Shown here: piece after piece, positions 63,133-64,000 of the stretch
How positions within the stretch are numbered: the stretch's first letter is position 1
Layout of the letters: each line of letters starts with the position of its first letter
Assembly (NCBI GenBank): GCA_964437945.1
Contig: CAYTJF010000001.1
Location: 10,785 to 74,784, forward strand
DNA: 64,000 nucleotides
Reading direction: 5' to 3'
From: Granulosicoccus sp964437945
GTDB taxonomy: Bacteria; Pseudomonadota; Gammaproteobacteria; Granulosicoccales; Granulosicoccaceae
Position numbers and translations under genes: made by a program
Notes under the pieces: generated by a model
What the model saw: the letters and a program-made list of their open reading frames with translations, nothing else
Database searches by the model: none
What the model was told of the DNA's origin: nothing

Positions 63133-63400
63133 GGTTTATCCTGTGTAACTGCTTCAATTTTCGCAAACATTCGCAAATGCGCCAGCGCCTTGGAACTAGC
63201 AAACCCAATCAAATGTGCCAGATGAGTATACCTCCAATACCGTTGCGTACTGATATCTCCAAAGGCATACGAAAAACTGCAAATAGTTCGGCATTTACCG
63301 CCATACGAGCGGCCCAATCAATTTAACGAAGAACACGGGCTTGCGATACAATGATCTAACAGAATACAACATGGCATTTTTCACATCTCAATCATTACCA

Positions 63401-63724
63401 ATGACAACCAATTCACTCACTAAAGTTTGTCTTTTAACCGATGTACCGCACAATGACATGCGCTGCGTTTCGTTGTCAGATCGAAACGTGCTCGTGGCCA
63501 ACACCGATCGCGGTGTGTTTGTTGCTGATGAGATGTGCACTCACGAAGACGCCAGACTCTGCGACGGCAACCTGTCAGGAACCAAAGTCAAGTGCCCTTT
63601 GCATGGCAGCCGATTCGATTTACTCACAGGAAAAGTACTGGACGACCCAGCTAACATCGATCTGACTACCTATCCCGTAACCATTGTTGATGATGCAATC
63701 TACATCGACATTAAAGACCACTAG
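63401..63724 (+). CDS. Rieske-type [2Fe-2S] ferredoxin
   Basis: 107 aa from the ATG at 63401 (MTTNSLTKVCLL); the frame opens at 63341. Cluster ligands are the C-x-H pair in DEMCTHEDARLCDG and the C-x-x-H pair in KVKCPLHGSRFDLLTG. This is the small soluble type related to NirD and BphA3 ferredoxins. It is 16 bp upstream of the TrpD-like gene, so the two are probably cotranscribed. The redox partner is unknown. Confidence 0.88.
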   Translation: MTTNSLTKVCLLTDVPHNDMRCVSLSDRNVLVANTDRGVFVADEMCTHEDARLCDGNLSGTKVKCPLHGSRFDLLTGKVLDDPANIDLTTYPVTIVDDAIYIDIKDH

Positions 63725-63740
63725 CAGGAACCTGCAAACA

Positions 63741-64000
63741 ATGAATGATCACGCTTCCGTTAAGGTTACCAATTTTGAAGTTGCCGATGCAGAACTTATT
63801 CGTTCAGCAATACAACGCGTTGCGACCGGACCGGAACTCAGTAAAAATCTGTCTCGTGAAGAAACACGGTCTGTTATGCATGCGCTACTAGACGGTTCTG
63901 CCGATCCGGTTCAGGCTGGTGTTTATCTTATTGGTCTTCGCATGAAACGTGAAACCGACGATGAACTCAAAGGTGTTATGGATGCGCTGCAAGATCGCAC
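63741..64000 (+). CDS. Anthranilate phosphoribosyltransferase-like (TrpD family) protein, 5' part
   Basis: 86 codons before the window edge. The frame begins MNDHASVKVTNFEVADAELI, and IQRVATGPELSKNLSREETR, then VMHALLDGSADPVQAGVYLIGLRMKRETDDEL is the N-terminal helical domain of TrpD and its paralogues. The catalytic GTGGD region lies outside the window. Pairing with a Rieske ferredoxin and no other trp gene points to a TrpD-like paralogue rather than tryptophan synthesis. Confidence 0.75.
   Translation, partial: MNDHASVKVTNFEVADAELIRSAIQRVATGPELSKNLSREETRSVMHALLDGSADPVQAGVYLIGLRMKRETDDELKGVMDALQDR

Overview
The window reads as chromosome of a gammaproteobacterial sulfur oxidizer of moderate GC. 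It carries an oxidative-type dsr operon in purple-sulfur-bacterial gene order (dsrABEFHCMKLJOPNR), a periplasmic flavocytochrome c sulfide dehydrogenase flavoprotein (fccB), and the cytoplasmic sulfite dehydrogenase soeABC. ctaA (heme A synthase) implies an aa3-type oxidase and aerobic respiration. No photosynthesis or carbon-fixation gene is visible, and the genus cannot be fixed from sequence alone. I saw no rRNA, tRNA or CRISPR array.

Layout. 1-20 kb is mostly housekeeping: a DUF533 protein, apt, a ComEA-like HhH protein, ctaA, a cyclic-nucleotide-gated patatin, an HD-domain protein, nth, an SRAP protein, lexA, a ChrR-like cupin, queG and a redoxin, plus a DUF1996 gene that separates the redoxin gene from a decayed copy of its own 3' end. 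20-24 kb holds an orphan TRAP solute-binding protein, SoxW- and SoxS-like thioredoxins, an ICMT-like methyltransferase, and a secreted DsrE-like protein. 23.9-39.1 kb, on the minus strand, is the dsr operon, followed by a 268-bp palindromic MITE-like element and a NarX/NarL-type two-component system where dsrS would be expected. 39.7-42.1 kb has two exported proteins, then fccB. 43.9-47.8 kb is a plus-strand cluster of a ferredoxin-FNR fusion, a TauD-like dioxygenase, two uncharacterized proteins and a Cas6/Cmx6-like RAMP protein with no CRISPR nearby. 48.1-50.5 kb holds an amidase-like exported protein and two lipoproteins.

50.6-62.9 kb is the most striking region: a 6153-bp direct tandem duplication of [IS4/Tn5-like transposase remnant - sqr remnant - soeC - soeB - soeA - 3' part of a sel1 gene]. 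The first 6079 bp of each unit appear identical. The last 74 bp differ at 7 positions, all synonymous in the sel1 frame. The novel junction shows 5-bp microhomology (TACAT) and makes a sel1/anti-transposase chimeric ORF. It is either a recent amplification of sulfite oxidation genes or a strain-mixing assembly artefact. The window ends with an intact sel1 gene, a Rieske protein and the start of a TrpD-like protein.

How the genes fit together (inference from known families): FccB oxidizes sulfide in the periplasm. Sulfur reaches DsrEFH and DsrC. DsrAB with DsrL oxidize the DsrC-bound sulfur to sulfite, and DsrMKJOP passes electrons across the membrane. SoeABC oxidizes the sulfite to sulfate and feeds the quinone pool. 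DsrN supplies the amidated siroheme. SoxS and SoxW suggest that a Sox system lies elsewhere in the genome.
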